A stretch of 45,000 bases of DNA from NCBI RefSeq assembly GCF_964340395.1, contig NC_135557.1, positions 12,308,546-12,353,545 of the forward strand. The letters run 5' to 3'. Shown here one piece after another: positions 1 through 13,500 of the stretch (positions are counted from its first letter, which is position 1; the number at the start of each line of letters is the position of its first letter). A program made the translations under genes and the position numbers. Source of the DNA: Glandiceps talaboti. Taxonomy: Eukaryota; Hemichordata; Enteropneusta; Spengelidae. Below the pieces are notes generated by a model that worked only from the letters and a program-made list of their open reading frames with translations, had not been told where the DNA came from and ran no database searches.

Positions 1-652
1 TGTGGATATCAGCAAAGGGAGTATCTGCATAGTAGCTGAAATGGAAGTAAAAAAAAATATGCATATTAGTGAGTCATTTGCATAATAGCCAAACATGTGT
101 ACTTACTTCTCACTAAACTATGTCCTAAGTTAAGTGTCAGATGAAGCCTTGAAGTTTAAAGTCTGATACCCTATATTGAGCATAATCACATACAATGACA
201 GAAACCGAGTCACAAAAGGGTTAATTCTTAAGATATTGCTCAGTGATCAAAATCCATTATTTATGCAAATTACTCTTTAATATACATATGCTTTGTACAA
301 AAACATAATCAGTTATTGCAATTACCATAACATATACATGGGGCAATTTTCATAAGAATTATTGGAGCAGTAATTTTTTAGATATTGTGTTAACTGACAG
401 ACACAGGCACAGACACAGACACAGACACAGACACAGACACAGACACAGACACAGACACAGACACAGATAGAAACAGACACAGAGACACAGACACAGACAC
501 AGACACAGACACAGACACAGACACAGACACAGACACAGACAGACACAGAGACACAGACACAGACACAGACACAGACACAGATGGACAGACAAAAGCATGA
601 TGTTACCTTCCCTTATGGGGGGGTTTCTGTTAAAATGTACATATTCACAAAC
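1..652 (-). other. SORL1 intron 7 (partial)
   Basis: Non-coding AT-rich sequence. Apart from the hexanucleotide repeat at 401-582 and a short G run near 617, nothing is supported here. Confidence 0.7.
401..582. repeat. (CACAGA)n hexanucleotide microsatellite
   Basis: About 30 near-perfect CACAGA/GACACA units with a few interruptions (for example ATAGAAACAGA near 467). It lies in SORL1 intron 7, about 70 bp past the exon 7 donor. Apparent ORFs here are repeat artefacts. Confidence 0.95.
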
Positions 653-828
653 CTTAACCAGGTGTCTTTGCCAGCACCCTCAGGACTGAAATAGACAATG
701 TTTTCCAGAGAGAGCGAAAACCTCACACCAGCTGACTCTGATATGTACAAGTGTGTGATTCCTTCACTTTTATTATGGTTGACACAAGCAAATACTTGGT
801 GTTCTGTGGCATCAGCTATGTAGAAATC
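653..828 (-). CDS. SORL1: SORL1 exon 7 (last exon in window)
   Basis: Acceptor ACTCGTAG precedes GAT TTC TAC. The exon reads [20 protein letters not shown], then [20 protein letters not shown] and [18 protein letters not shown]. It matches SorLA YYIADASEDQVFVC and FSLSLENVLYYSPGGAG. HNKS is a potential N-glycosylation site. The acceptor is clear; the donor is less certain. I chose AAG|GTTTGT after 653; TTT|GTGAAT three bases on is an alternative. Later exons lie left of the window. Confidence 0.88.
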
Positions 829-3800
829 CTACGAGTAAAACATTGAATAAAGTCAATTTGATTAACTGTTTGCGTACACAGGCAGACACTTGTTGCAAAC
901 CTGGCCAGCTCCCATGTTGCTCCTTACAACAGATGACAACTTTATGCCCCAGATTTTTGTTAGGTGTGTGTAGCCCACAATGAGAGTCTGGGTCGCTAAG
1001 CCTTACAACCAGCGTGCGAAATTAACGCCGGTCCTTCGGCCCGAGACCAACAGATTTCCGTTCGGACCGACGGTTTTTCAGAATTACAACAACGTATCGG
1101 TCCTTATGACCGATTGAAATTTGGAGTAAATAATAACATTTATTCAAAGATATATCCAATTTCACCTACATGAATCTGATCTTGTGTTACCTATTTTACT
1201 CTCGACATCTCGTTCAAGTCAAGCGGCACAGAGCTAGCTCGCTACGTGTTGTTGCCAATGTTGATATCATGTCTACATGACGTAGCATGCAGCGTCTAAT
1301 CATCTGCGTCTTAGACATTCAGACTCATTTTACGCATTCAGCGCATACGTCTTTTTCCGCCATGATATCGTACTCATTTAATCATTGTTGTAAAGTTTAC
1401 TGCTCGAAGTGTATGAAACTTTTAACGTGTTTGAGACAGTTCCACGTTGAATTTATAAAGTATGTGGCGATATTTAGAAGGCGGCAATGAGCTTCCGAAG
1501 AAAAAGACGAAACATACACTGTTTTTTAAAGGCTGGTATAGCCGGTAAATGTTATTGGGTTTCCCGATCAATTTACCGGAGTTCCCCATGTCTGTTGCCG
1601 CGATCGAAAATGGCGTTTTAACTGATAAAGAAGGCAGGTACACTTCGTAAGATATCTCCAGTACATATGATAATGTACGTCCTGTCATGTTGTAATCAAC
1701 GTGTAGACTTAGAAATGTTGCATTTTTGTTGCCATTGTTGTATCTGGAAAATTACTGCATCATGCCAAACACGGGTACATAGTGGATGACACATTATAGT
1801 ACAGTTACCATATCACGTTCCCACGTCAAAAAAACTCGCACTTTAAGACATGTTTAGCCATTCTCTTCATCATGGTCAGATTTCTTACACAAACAGTCAG
1901 AGACGATACTCAATACACCACGGTAGGGTATACGGGTAGGGCTTTATGGGGGCTTCATTACATATGTAAAGACCGAAGGAAGACGAAACCGCCCCGTGTC
2001 ACTGAGTGGATGGAAATTGAAATAAAGCAAATACACAGTTTTCAAGAGGGATAGTTACACGATAAAACTTTCTGCTATGATGTGAATGTGTGGGTCTACG
2101 TTCGATAAGAGTTGGAAAGCTACATCAGCTGTTGCCACAGACGATGAATCTGACTTTGGATTATGTGATTCAGAATTTAGTGAATCGTACAGAGAGGAAG
2201 GAGAGGACTGTGATCTCTTAGAGATTGCAGATAATGTAGATTTATTGATTCATTCACCCATATTATCTACAATCTATGGATCTGTATTTCTATGGTGGAA
2301 TGAATACATTCAGTCTCAGACCACTATAGTCTATAAGAACAGAATGAATATGCAGTCTCTAGCTGGGTTCATAGTTACAAAAGAAAATCTCTACTCACAG
2401 AGTCAAAAATTACTTGGTTGGGAATCCAAAATTTACTTTTGACTCTGTGAGTGGAAATTTTATGAAATAATAGTGGATAGTGAACAATTCGTTGTACTCT
2501 CTTTTACTTTTATATCTAAAGATATGCTGTATCATATTAAAGTTCAAAATCATTTAGTCTGTAAATGGGGGAGGGGTGTAGATACAGGTAGTGAACATGG
2601 ACTGCATTGAGTATGGACCAGCAGTTTTCCTTAAGGACCAGCAGTATTTGCTACATGTCGGTCCTTATGACCAGTAGTCATTTCCCCTTAAGTTCACACA
2701 CTGCTTACAACCATATTGAATTTGGGCAGCCATATTGAATTTGGGCAGCCATATTGAATGTCGGCAGACATATTGAATTTCGGCTGCCATATTGAATTTG
2801 GGCAGCCATATTGAAGTTTTGGAACCATATTTGGCTTTACAAGGTTCAAATTATTAGGGTTTCTTGTACGGCAGCTATGTATTGACTACATGTATCACGC
2901 TGTCCCCATTCTTAATTTTGTTTGACAAGAATTGGTAAACAGTAAGTATGAGTAGTAAAGCAACTTACCAAACTTAGAAGTCTGGATGGGAACTCTGCCT
3001 CTTCAAATGGTCCTCTTTCATGTGATACCAGTAATGTTAGTGTATAGTTGTTTTGTCTATTGCCAAACAATGTCTGTAATACAAAACATACACTCATCAT
3101 AGTTCTTATACATATGGGATGATCGCACAGTGTAACATAAGCATCAACGCAATAGCTGACTTCATTTTCGCACTTGTAATCAAATTGTCCAGCATAAGGA
3201 GATAAAAAATCTGCAATACTCTCTAAAACGACAGTTTAATAGATGCTCTGTGAGCATGTTACAGTCAACCAATCTAGCATAAAATTGAAGAGTAATCATG
3301 CATGTGTGTGTGTGTGTATGTGTGTGTGTGTATGTATGTGTGTGTATGTATGTATGTATGTATGTATGTATGTATGTACGTACGTATGTACGTATGTATG
3401 TACGTACGTATGTACGTATGTATGTATGCATGCATGTATGTATGTATGTGTGCATGCATGAATGTATGTACATCGGTATGGAGTAAAGTATGTCTGTGTG
3501 TGTATATGTATGCATGCGTGCGTGCATGCATGTATGTATGTAGTAACGTACACAATATTATGTATGTATGCGTACATGTATGTACGGAGACTAAAATTAC
3601 CCCTCCTGGTTTTGGACATAGACCTTTACCACTGCTTTCTAGCCATACCTGTTTCCGGGTTGCAAACAAGTATTCGTCACGCACTTCAAAGTCTTCAACC
3701 TCTGAGATGAGATAATTAGCCATTCCGTAATCAAAGTAGTTATCGGAGTAGATAACCGATGACTTTCTACCGGGTTCCTGGCGCTCTATGTACACTCTAT

Positions 3801-6800
3801 CTGGCGGATCATAGTTTTCGCTACCCCTGTATAGATGATGACAAAAGAATCGAGGGGCATCACTATAAAACCAACAAAGTGCGCGCACCACCCTGGAGGA
3901 TTTTTTGCTCAATAGGGAAATTGCAAACCCGCCATGTTGAATGTTGCATCATGGGAAATGTGATAATAAATATTAATCAATTAGTATTGTAAACAATGTT
4001 GATACATTGTTTGTAACCACAAATAATCAATTCATAGTTACCCTGACCATTGTGGGAGGTTTATTTTATCAGTAGCTCCAGATTAGGTATTACAATAACC
4101 ACAGATAATCCCATAGTCCTTTGCTTCTGAGCATGCTCAGTCTGGATCGCAAGTTCCCTATTGTGAGACAATGTCCCGTATCCAAACAGATACACAGTTA
4201 TGATGAAGCTGCAGAGTTCACTGAAACCAACGCCCCATTCAATATCTTATATCAACTTGTCACAGGAATAGTTTTAGTTTGTGTCTATCGTAATGAACTA
4301 AAACCTTGACTACCCACTGTCATTACTTACCACCAATATGTTTTAACATCTTCCTGCATTTGATGCCAACTGAAACCAAAGTCTTCAGATTTCCACAGCT
4401 GTAAAGTTAGAAGAAAAAAAAACACTGTACTTAAAAACAAGATATGTTTGTTTGTCATATGTACAGTAAAGCTACAAATTTTCCATGCTGAAGGGCACCC
4501 TCTAGTGGTGACAAAAATATCAACAGACAACAAACTCTTCCAAGTAGTAATCAACCTACACTTTTCCTGTCAGTTTGAATAGCGCCCTCTAGTGATCACA
4601 ACAATATCAACAGACAACAAACTCTGCAAGCAGTTATCAACCTACATTTTTCCTGTCGGTGTGAATAGCGCCCTCATTTCAACTTACCTGTTTTCTGGGA
4701 TCCTTGTCACTCATCCCCAACACGATATTTACATCTGTTGCGTGGGTCGACAGCATGGTGGGACAGAAACCATCTGGTAAACGAACGTTCTGAAAACTCC
4801 TACCCATATCTCTTGTCACCCAGATCTCACAATGTATAACATCGGTGAAGATATACTGTTGAAATATAAAATAATTAAAAAAGCAATATTAGACTTGGAA
4901 GGAAGGTAAAACTGTAACTTGTCATTCCTGGTATGGACTCCACCTCCACCTCCACCCCCCACTCCCCAACCCCCACCCCCAGTTGAAAGAGGGTTACATG
5001 TACATGTCATATTATCAAATCTAACTACATGTACTCCAAACCAAACTGTCAAACCTTGGCAACCACACTGAGGTTGGCCATCTTTACAACCCCACCTCCC
5101 CCAATGCACAATGTAATAGCCCGACCCCTTGGTGTAATAAGCACTTGTTGACAACATTCTAGACGTTTCACATAAAATGTTATTGTGTTGATACATCTAA
5201 CCACTCCAAACCAACTTTTAGCGAAAAAACACTGAAGGCTGACCATAAACACACACCTTTATATCCTGGTATAAAACTGTTATAGCCACTTGACAACATT
5301 CTCTAGACTTTTCACATATAACAATGTAGTATTGTGATACACCTAACCACCAAGAACAAAAGTAGCAGTAACACAGCTCCTTTCATGTTAGTGTTTACTG
5401 TCTCTGTTTGATACACCCATGCAGTAAGAATAAGAAACTACACATACTACACTTTGTTGAGATAGCAGGATTGAATGAATACAGTTTCTTGTCTACATGA
5501 AATGAACTAATGTGCCACCATGCAGACATCAAATGCAGACATCAAAACATTGGCACCGACAAGTCTGCGTCTAGTTGCTGTATGTTTAAATAGTTCATTC
5601 AGACAAGATGTAGCAAGAAATATCAAACTTGTTATCATCAAGTGTATAATGTTCAATTTCTTATCAGTTTCTGTGAGGTTGTTATCAAACAGATCCAATG
5701 AACACTACCCTATAATGTGCTGTAAGTATTTCTCTTCAATAGTCATTTTAAATCTGAAGGTTTATAGACTGTGTTAAATCATCAGATTTTAGTGTGATGT
5801 TAAAATGACACACGCTGAGTTTATAATCCTTTTTTTTCATGAGTGAAAATATTTAAAATAAACCTTAATTGTACGTGAGTATAATGTTAATGTCGATGTA
5901 TGACTTCTATGACATTACAAAATGTCTTCTGGCATTGTTAAAACATTTGACTGCACAGAAGGGATTTCTTTGACATTTCTGAAAAAACACAGCCACGCAT
6001 GTATAATAAATTAAATGATTAAATCTTTAATACATTATATCTTAATACCAGGTATCAGTCGAATCAATTTAAAGTGATGGTCCAGTATGTACTTTAACAC
6101 TACGTCACTACAAATACCTTTTAACCCTTTCAGGACTAGAAACTTTCCCGCCAAAATTTTTGAACAAAAATTCTTGTTTCTCTGTAATTTTTGGAAAAAA
6201 ATCTACTTTATTTTAGACCAGAATTCAAGAAATATTACTTCCCAATGAAGTAATATTCTTAAATTTTAGAAAATGTTCTTACAATCAAGTTTCTATTTAT
6301 TCCAATGTCGTCTCTAGGAATGAAAGGGTTAATATGCAGCAAGGAATATGTCTCAAAATGTACATGTGTATGAGGTTGTACCCCTGTATAACTTAGTGCC
6401 TACATACTGTGAATTAAATATAGAATGTGTATGTGAAAACAGTAGCAGGAAGTAGGTATAAAAACTGCTCCAATTTCTGACGACTTTCCACCTCACTGAG
6501 CTAGAAGTTTCAAAACAGTCACACTCTGATGAATCATACATTTTTTTTTCTGCAATTTTTTTTTTTTTGTCCCAGGAATTGTTTCCAATGATTTTTTTTC
6601 TAAACAAACAAACAAACACACACACATGGACATAAACACACAATTCCACAGCATTCTACTAGTTTTGGCATATGCAATGTTATCCGTCACATAGCTACTC
6701 ACACAATCTATTAGTATATGGCCATTCCACTAACACTTTGTGCATGACACAGCATATTAACTGGTTGACATATAATTTATGAATGAGGAAACAAGCAATA

Positions 6801-9800
6801 CACGTATACACATAATAAGCCTTTTTTAAACATAAAAGGTTTGTACTAAGCAGTACTTCACAGGCGGATATGTGTCAAACACTACGACATCCAATTTGAC
6901 AGGTTTTACTTCTGCTTTCTTTTGTGTCTCCTGGTAGTCATGGTGACAACCAGTTTTAAAATTTGGTAGTCATTTGGGAGGAATTATTTTAGTCAATTGA
7001 CACAAGACTACCACTAATTTCAAACCCTGCTCTGGAACATTTTTTTTAAACTGTGTTTTTTTAACTATAATGACTTTATACTCTTTCTACCCAAGGGTTA
7101 TTTGTTTGTACACCAAAAAATTACAAGTTGTGAAAAGCAGGATTAATTATGTTGTACACATTGAAAACATATTGGATCACTTGTGAGTAAACATATTTCA
7201 GGGCTCAAAATTAGCAGTAGTCCCATGTCCACTGACTACCAATTCTAATCATGGGGCTACCATAATTTGGGGTCCACAAACTAAAATCAGCGACCCCAAC
7301 ACAATGCAATCACACTTTCAATCTGTCGTGTACCAGGGCTCGAAATTAACAGTAGTCCCATGCCCACAGACTACCAATTCTTGTCATGGGGCTACCATAA
7401 TTTGTAGCTGGTAGCCCACTTAGGCTACCACTGATTATGTGATGATTTAAAGGATGGAAGATTTACAGAAAATGGCATATTTGAATATCTCACATATTTC
7501 CAATAGAGGAACTCTGTTTTCACTTCATTTCACAAATATAGGACTATTGGTCACCATCCTTGGGCTACCACTTTCTGAAATTGGTACTATGGTAGCCCAC
7601 TAGGAGGACTACCAAAGAAAACAGTTAATTATGAGCTCTGTGTATTAACTACTGCTGGATACTACATTTATTTATTTTCTATAGCACCCTTTCCATTATT
7701 ACAAATATTCACAAGTGCTGAACAATAACAAATAACAATTAAAAGCATTGAACCAATAATTAACATATACACAGCCTAATTATTGATGTCAATTTTCATT
7801 GAATATATATCGCTGGAGTCAAATTGAAATCATATACTCTAGTTTAGGCCTAAAAAAATAACTGTATCATGGTTCCGATTAGGGTCAATTTTAGAATAGG
7901 TGGAGTAGGTAGTATTTCAAATTTTTTTTCCGTGTGTGAGTGTCTAGTTCAGGTATGGTCATATGGTCTCTGTGTTATTGGTTTCTTCTCATCAGATGTA
8001 CAGCCATAACAGATTGGAAGAACAGGTTTATATTGTCTTTTTAAGTTGATGTCTGGGTCGGCAGTGAAAAACTATGTGGGGTCGGATAACTGGAATCAAA
8101 CAATTTTTTTTCTTTTTTTTAGGCCTTACAGATTTTATTGAGCTACTTCAATTAAGTGAAATATTATTTTTCACATGTGTTACAACTACTGACATCAGAC
8201 CGTTGGTAAAGGGAACCTGTTACAAACAGGGAAAGTAAACAACTGAATTGTATTCATAATTTGGCACTGAACAGCATATTGAAAGTAAACATTACAATGT
8301 ACATGATTTGCTACGAACAGTTGTATGTTTACGGAATAGTTCGTTTTCACAAACAAATTTCCAGTTCCCTGGCATTTCAGGTACACATAAAGAGGCCATA
8401 AACCTGTTCTCATCAAACCATGAAATGTAATACAAGTCTCTGCTGTTCCAACCTGCTGTGTCAAATGTTGTTAATCCAATTGGTTTGTTTACTTTCCTTG
8501 TTTGTAACAGGTTCCGGTCCTTAACAGTCTGGTGTCAGTAGTTGTATTTCTGTGATATGACTTAAACAAATGAAACATCAATGCTATATTTGGAGATTGC
8601 ACTTATTTGTACAGTACATGTATATTGCACTTGTTGTATTTCCTAATAACAGAAACATCTCAAGTGTACATACGTATGTAATCTAAGTATTTCCATGGAA
8701 TGTACTGATGTTTATCTTGAAATGGGGAAATGAGACAAAAATCAAATTTAGGTTGTTTGTCAAGGCTGTATAGTGCAAAACAGATCAATTCAATTCCTGT
8801 GCCAATACACAATTTTAGTTTTTATTCCAATTAATTTAGCACTTCAGACAGGATGTTCATTAATTTTCAATTGTGCCTTAAGATATTACCATGGTAACAC
8901 CAAATTAAATATTAATTATATCTTCTAAATCAATATCAATATTTTTCATATATTTCATTTATTTATATTACAAGAGTGTTACCATAGTAACACCAAATTA
9001 AGTTACACTACCTTATTAATGAATATTAATCATTTTTTCATATCTATAATGAATAAATTTCACCACTTTTTTTTCCAAATTATTTTTTTACTACTACTGT
9101 GCTTAAACATTGATATTATTCATTATAATTTGATGTTTCCATGGTTACACAAAATTAGGTTTTACTAACGTCATAACATAATTATATAATTCATTGACGT
9201 TTCCATATTTTTTATAAATCAATAATTACTAGCTAAACTACATAACATCAATAATATTACATTATTTTTCAGATCTTTCAGTGTTTCACTAAATTGAAGT
9301 GTTACCATGGTTACACCAAAAAGGTTTTACTATCTTCATTATCAATATATTTTTTTTCATACTTTTACACATATATAATTCATACTCTTTTCCGTAATTT
9401 TTTTCAAATTATGTCGTAGAACAAATTACAATATCAATATTAATTTGTTTTTTTTCATATCTTTCCATGATTATTCAATTAATGTAATTTACTAGCACTA
9501 TTTCTATACTAACATAATATTGAATTAACGTTGATTTATTTCAATATGCATTGTTGCCATGGTTACCATTCATGAAACATAAGATTTACTTATCCTGAAT
9601 TTGATCAAATTCCAGTCAAGCTGTTACAACGTTATTCAACATTTACAAAACACCTTGACTAGTTGTTCCTATCTATAATTTTCCCACTATTCTATTGACC
9701 TAAATTATAACATCTCGTGAATTGTACACCTATTAGGACGACCTTCATTAATTCAAAGTATCTTTCAAATACAACTGTTGACACCAAAGCATTGACATAC

Positions 9801-10484
9801 AGAAGCTGCTACAAACTGGGAAAGTAAACACAATGAATTGGATTACAATTGCTGACATCGGACTATTGACAAATGGAACCTGTTACAAACAGGGAAAGTA
9901 AGCAAATAAATTGGATTAATAACACTTGGCACAGCAGGTTGGAACAGCGGCGATTTCTATTACATATCAAGGCTTGATAAGAACTGTTTTATGGTCTCTT
10001 TATGTGTGCATGAATTACGAGGAACTTCAAATTTGTTTGTGAACTGTGAACTATTATGTAAAGAGGCCATACAAATGTTCTTATCAAACGATGAAACATA
10101 TTTCCAAGTCTGTACTGACTCAAGTGTTAGTAATCCAATTCAATTGTTTACTTTACCTATTTGTAACAGGTTCCATTTATCAATGCTTCAATGTCGGTAG
10201 TTGTAGTGCCAATGGCGTGAAGCACAACTGTACAGTTTATCTAATGTGTTCATTTTTTATAAAAAATATTTATCCATATGCTGATCATGTACATTAAATG
10301 TTTGTGCCCTCATTTGAATATAATTTGCATATTATAATGTTTCCGGGTATTGCCCTGCATTGCAAATACCACTAGTGTGTGTGTATCTCTGGTACCTATG
10401 TCATAATGTTCAGGGTATACAATATTAACATTCATATCTATCAAAACAGTTTCAGGAAATCAACCAACCAATCAATCAATCGCC

Positions 10485-10541
<57 letters not shown>

Positions 10542-13500
10542 AGAATTTGTATAGCGTCAAAATCCAATACGACATTGTAATGTGTTATGGCACTGAACAG
10601 GAACAATAATAGTAGATCAGTGTAAAAAGTGTGAGAAAGCTTTTGCAAACAGATGTGACTTGATGTCCTTCGTGAATTTATCGACAGTTGACGAAGAACG
10701 AAGTTCAAGTGGTATACTGTTCTATAAGACTGGCGCTGCTCACAAAAATGCGCACTCATGCACCGTATGGAGACATTTCAGCGATAGCTACAAATACTTG
10801 TGTTTTTACTTACCCTACTATTATCAGCTTCACTGTGATAAAACTTGTCCACAACTGCAGCACTTCCGGTACTCAGTTTGATTACATCACCGGCGTGCTC
10901 ACTCCTCTGTTTTTTTTGGAATGTGGCTCCATAATCGTACGAGAAGTAGACCTGACTTGAAGACGTCTCATCAGCCTCCATTTGTCTGGTTAACGCTACG
11001 ATGACATCACTATTAGCGCCTGCCCAATGTACTATCATTTCGTTATGGTGATCATCTGTCAGTTCAAACTGGAAAATTGAAAGTATGTAATAGTTACAAT
11101 TAGAATGATTGTAATAATCTTGTCAGTTCAAACTTAAAAAGTTGTCTGGGAGAGTTATCAGAAAAATGTTGAGCCAAGACAAAAGAAGTTCCTTACGACA
11201 GCCTCCAATCATAAGACAGCACTAAAGTGAGAACCTGGCTATGAATCATGGGCCTTTATATTGGCTGAAAACCTACGAAGCACAAAATAAGCAAATACAG
11301 CTAATAGCAGTAAAAAAGAGTTTTACAATCTTAGTTAAAAACATCACATTATTGCCACTTAGTCCAGTTCATAAATGATACAAGTTACGATTACTATGAT
11401 CATCTCCATGGAGATCATGATAACAGGGTTCTATAACCATGGAAACAAAACCACTATATGATTAACAAAAGGGTTCTGGAAACCTCAGTAAAGACAAATA
11501 ATGCATGACTATTAGTCACCAGAGTACTAACACCAAAGCCTTCAGCAAACAACAGAAAAAATATGCATATGAAAATGAGTAATAATTGTAAAAGGATTTT
11601 ATACCCTCAGCATAAACAAGGATTATGTGGCTTTTAATTTTTTAAACAAGGGCTTCTACAAACTTAGCAAAAAACCATACACTAGATTAATTGTTCAACA
11701 AGGGCTTTGTACAACGTTAGCAAAAAACCATGCACTGGATTAATTGTTCAACAAGGGCTTCTACAAACTTAGCAAAAAAACCATGCACTAGATTAATTGT
11801 TCAACAAGGGCATTCTACAACCTTAGCAAAAAACCATGCACTGGATTAATTGTTCAACAAGGGCTTTCTACAACCTTAGCAAAAAACCATGCACTGGATT
11901 AATTTTTCAACATGGGCTTCTACAAACTTAGCAAAAAACCATACACTAGATTTTTTCAACAAGGGCTTCTACAACCTTAGCGAAAAACCATACACAGGAT
12001 TAATTGTTCAACAAGGGCTTCTACAACCTTAGTAAAAAAAAACATGCACAGGATAGACAAGGTTTAAAATTTGGGTGTGAAAAACCATTGTATAGCACTT
12101 ATAAAAAATGTTTGTCTTGAACAAAAGTGTGATCCAATTTTATCATCACAGCGCCACTGATAACAGTAGTACTAATCCTAAGCCGCAGGATTCAAACATT
12201 GGGGTTTAAGTTAATCAATCTGCCTATTAGAGTTAGTACTGATATCCATACCCAATAAACTAACGACAAGACTTAACATACAGACAATATTAGCTAAACA
12301 ATAGCAAAGTAATCAATCACCAAGTATAAGCAGAAAACACACACAAGTACATGTACATGTAAATGGGCCACCTCTATACATTCAATAATTGTCTGCATTC
12401 ATTATACGTCTTCCTTTGTTCCCTTCCTTCACAACAGCCTAACAACAAGGTCACTTAAGGTCAACTGAGATGTGTTCTGCATATCAAATGAAAGGTCAGC
12501 TGAAGTCAGCTGAGGTGTGCATTGTTACTTAAGAGTGCTCCCTTAGTTATTGACTACATTCATGTAATATAAAGCATTTGGTGGTGAATCACGTTGTGGT
12601 AACACTTATCGCAGCAGGGGGAATTTTGATGTCTTTAGCTTCCTACGTTTGCACTCTGCAATTTCACCACACAAAATGGGGTTAGCTTAGCGTTTCACTC
12701 ATGAGACATGTTTTATTTTAACAGATGAGTCACATTTGAACTCTAGACCTACTGTTATAATCACAGAGGCAGAGTCAAACCACATACACCTTCCGACATC
12801 AAAACACTGACATACAAAACCTGTTGCCAACAGGGAAAGTAAACAAATAAATTGGATTACGGGTGATTTCAAATCCCCCAAACCACAATCTTGGATTAGT
12901 GAGAAAAAAAAAAAGAGTTAAAACGCCCCTAATTTTGTTTGCCTATATTTTAAATGAGAATGACCTGGAAATGTTTCACAGTTTTCACCGTGGTCTTGTA
13001 TTGTCACATGCTCAGCATGACAGCGAGTTCACATTTATTATTTTCGGCCAGGGCCGTCAAGGGCACGATACTCTAGACTTAACCCGAGTCTAAGAGTAAA
13101 GACACACATAAAACTTCAGAAACTCGCATTCAGATTGAACAGAAGCAAGCCTCATGGACTTGTTGGGGACTCAAATTATCGCGTGTTTTTGATTACAGTG
13201 TACAGGTGATTATTAGGAGTCGTTAATTATCAGTAGTTGGGTAGTGTTGTCAAGGCAATAGTTTTGTTTTGGATAGTAAGAAGTACCTGCAGCAGCTGAA
13301 GTAGTGTATGTATGGATTTCAAGAGACCACACTCAGGTTGAATTAATCTATATAATCCATATTTATCAATTACATGTAGATATATTGCAAAATCCTTCAA
13401 GTCTTACAGTAATAATGTCTTAACTTTTAAATCAAAGAGATATCGGATCCCAAATGTGGCTTTAAAGCTAGTTGCAGGCTTTCACAAATGACCATGCGTT

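Larger units (their letters stand above)
829..2968 (-). other. SORL1 intron 6
   Basis: 2140-bp intron, mostly the hAT element at 1010-2703 followed directly by a 19-bp minisatellite. About 140 bp next to the exon 6 donor show nothing special. Confidence 0.8.
4856..10813 (-). other. SORL1 intron 2
   Basis: 5958-bp intron with no supported coding sequence. It holds the 140-bp duplication, the piggyBac-like MITE, hAT-like MITE ends, two complete and one partial family A MITE, the X-box array and an (AATC)n tract. 5353-6120 and 7650-8180 show nothing beyond AT-rich sequence. Confidence 0.8.

Noticed and set aside
322-598. Val/Cys- and Leu/Cys-repeat ORFs
   Set aside because: They are translations of the (CACAGA)n microsatellite in several frames.
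1500-1640. Short [10 protein letters not shown]-like coding trace in the hAT element as transposase relic
   Set aside because: Too short and interrupted by stops; not enough to name a transposase domain.
3180-3912. His/Thr/Tyr-rich ORFs up to 212 codons
   Set aside because: Only 3649-3826 is a real exon (SORL1 exon 5); the rest is read-through into the (TATG)n repeat after a good donor.
8195-8464. 89-codon ORF and its relatives at 9991-10297 and 12699-12881
   Set aside because: All lie in copies of MITE family A or B; the frames are not conserved between copies.
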